A DNA stretch of 44,661 nt from Gammaproteobacteria bacterium (GTDB lineage Bacteria; Pseudomonadota; Gammaproteobacteria; Steroidobacterales; Woeseiaceae): contig JAOUHU010000022.1 of NCBI GenBank assembly GCA_029884455.1, forward strand, positions 1-44,661. The letters run 5' to 3'. Every line of letters begins with the position of its first letter. Positions within the stretch are counted from its first letter, which is position 1. Position numbers and translations under genes: made by a program. The notes beneath the pieces are model-generated. The model ran no database searches, was not told the DNA's origin, and worked only from the letters and a program-made list of their open reading frames with translations. Positions 44,140-44,661 of the stretch are shown here, one piece after another.

Positions 44140-44661
44140 ATGTTGACGGTGCGGCGGGCGCTATTGAGCGTGTCCGACAAGCATGGCTTGATTTCGTTGG
44201 CGACCGGGCTGGTCAATCTGGGTGTGGAAATTCTCTCGACCGGTGGAACCTGTCGCGCCTTGCGTGATGCCGGCATCGACGTTATCGAAGTGAGCGAGAA
44301 AACCGGCTTTCCCGAAATTATGGATGGTCGCGTCAAGACCTTGCACCCGGTCATTCACGGCGGCTTGCTCGGCCGGCGTGGCATCGACGACGCGGTGATG
44401 CAAAAACATGGCATCGAGCCAATTGATTTACTGGTCGTGAATCTGTACCCGTTTGAACAGACCATTGCACGCCGCGACGCCAGCGTCGACGACGCCATCG
44501 AAAACATCGATATTGGCGGACCCGCCATGATTCGCGCCGCCTCGAAAAATCACGACGGCGTCGCCGTCGTGGTCGACCCGGACGACTACGCTGCGGTACT
44601 CGATGCAATGAAGGATCGGGTGTTATCACCGGAGATGCGGCGCCGGCTCGCGGCCAAGGCC
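44140..44661 (+). CDS. purH: Bifunctional AICAR transformylase/IMP cyclohydrolase PurH (5' part)
   Basis: The first 174 codons are present; the gene runs off the window. The N-terminal IMP cyclohydrolase (MGS-like) domain is clear: [46 protein letters not shown] and [17 protein letters not shown] and [16 protein letters not shown] stretches. It performs the last two steps of purine synthesis. It starts 10 bases after fis; purH next to fis is a frequent arrangement. Confidence 0.97.
   Translation, partial: MLTVRRALLSVSDKHGLISLATGLVNLGVEILSTGGTCRALRDAGIDVIEVSEKTGFPEIMDGRVKTLHPVIHGGLLGRRGIDDAVMQKHGIEPIDLLVVNLYPFEQTIARRDASVDDAIENIDIGGPAMIRAASKNHDGVAVVVDPDDYAAVLDAMKDRVLSPEMRRRLAAKA

Overview
The window looks like a chromosomal segment of a free-living, probably marine gammaproteobacterium of moderately high GC. 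The evidence is the conserved order aroQ-accB-accC-prmA-(zinc-ribbon/DUF3426)-dusB-fis-purH, together with groSL, dsbD, msrPQ, murI, folE and msrA, and many secreted or lipoprotein genes. The style resembles Woeseia-like lineages, but that placement is inference. No prophage, transposase gene, CRISPR array, tRNA or rRNA was seen.

Layout. 1-7175: a truncated lipoprotein (minus strand) diverges from a three-gene exported set: a CxxCH cytochrome-like protein, a LamG lipoprotein with two CxxCH motifs, and a Tat-exported DUF1501-like protein. The set resembles planctomycete cytochrome/DUF1501 gene pairs and its function is unknown. 7199-16509: a strong terminator, a zinc-ribbon methyltransferase, a minus-strand run (SRPBCC protein, Nudix hydrolase, metallo-beta-lactamase-fold hydrolase, FdxA), a rhomboid protease, a royal-jelly-like beta-propeller, MscS, a CDF transporter, a glycine-zipper lipoprotein and a radical SAM enzyme. 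16590-20613: a TPR protein, msrA, folE and a strictosidine-synthase-like propeller. 20693-26382, mostly minus strand: two metallopeptidase-like lipoproteins, murI, an anchored SRPBCC protein (plus strand) and an unrecognised small protein.

26657-30137 holds the most striking feature. An ileS gene of the Bacteroidetes/eukaryote-like type is preceded by a complete transcriptional T-box riboswitch. It shows an AGUA/GAA specifier-loop motif, an AUC (Ile) specifier, Stem I apical motifs, an antiterminator with the UGGUACC bulge and a mutually exclusive terminator. T-boxes are typical of Firmicutes and a few other phyla, so this is unexpected here.

30221-34652: msrP-msrQ (periplasmic methionine sulfoxide repair), hsp20 and groSL. 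The groSL promoter combines a sigma32-like promoter with a CIRCE operator, which suggests dual heat-shock control. 34733-37591: DsbD with two tandem N-terminal alpha domains, and a TlpA-like thioredoxin. 37825-44661: the AroQ-like protein has lost the usual catalytic Arg and Tyr; it is followed by accB, accC, prmA, a zinc-ribbon membrane protein, dusB, fis and the start of purH.

A palindromic repeat family (core GGGGTCAGAGCCC) occurs at three places: 20612-20686, 31796-31832 and 32475-32525. One copy lies inside the 3' end of msrQ and supplies C-terminal codons.
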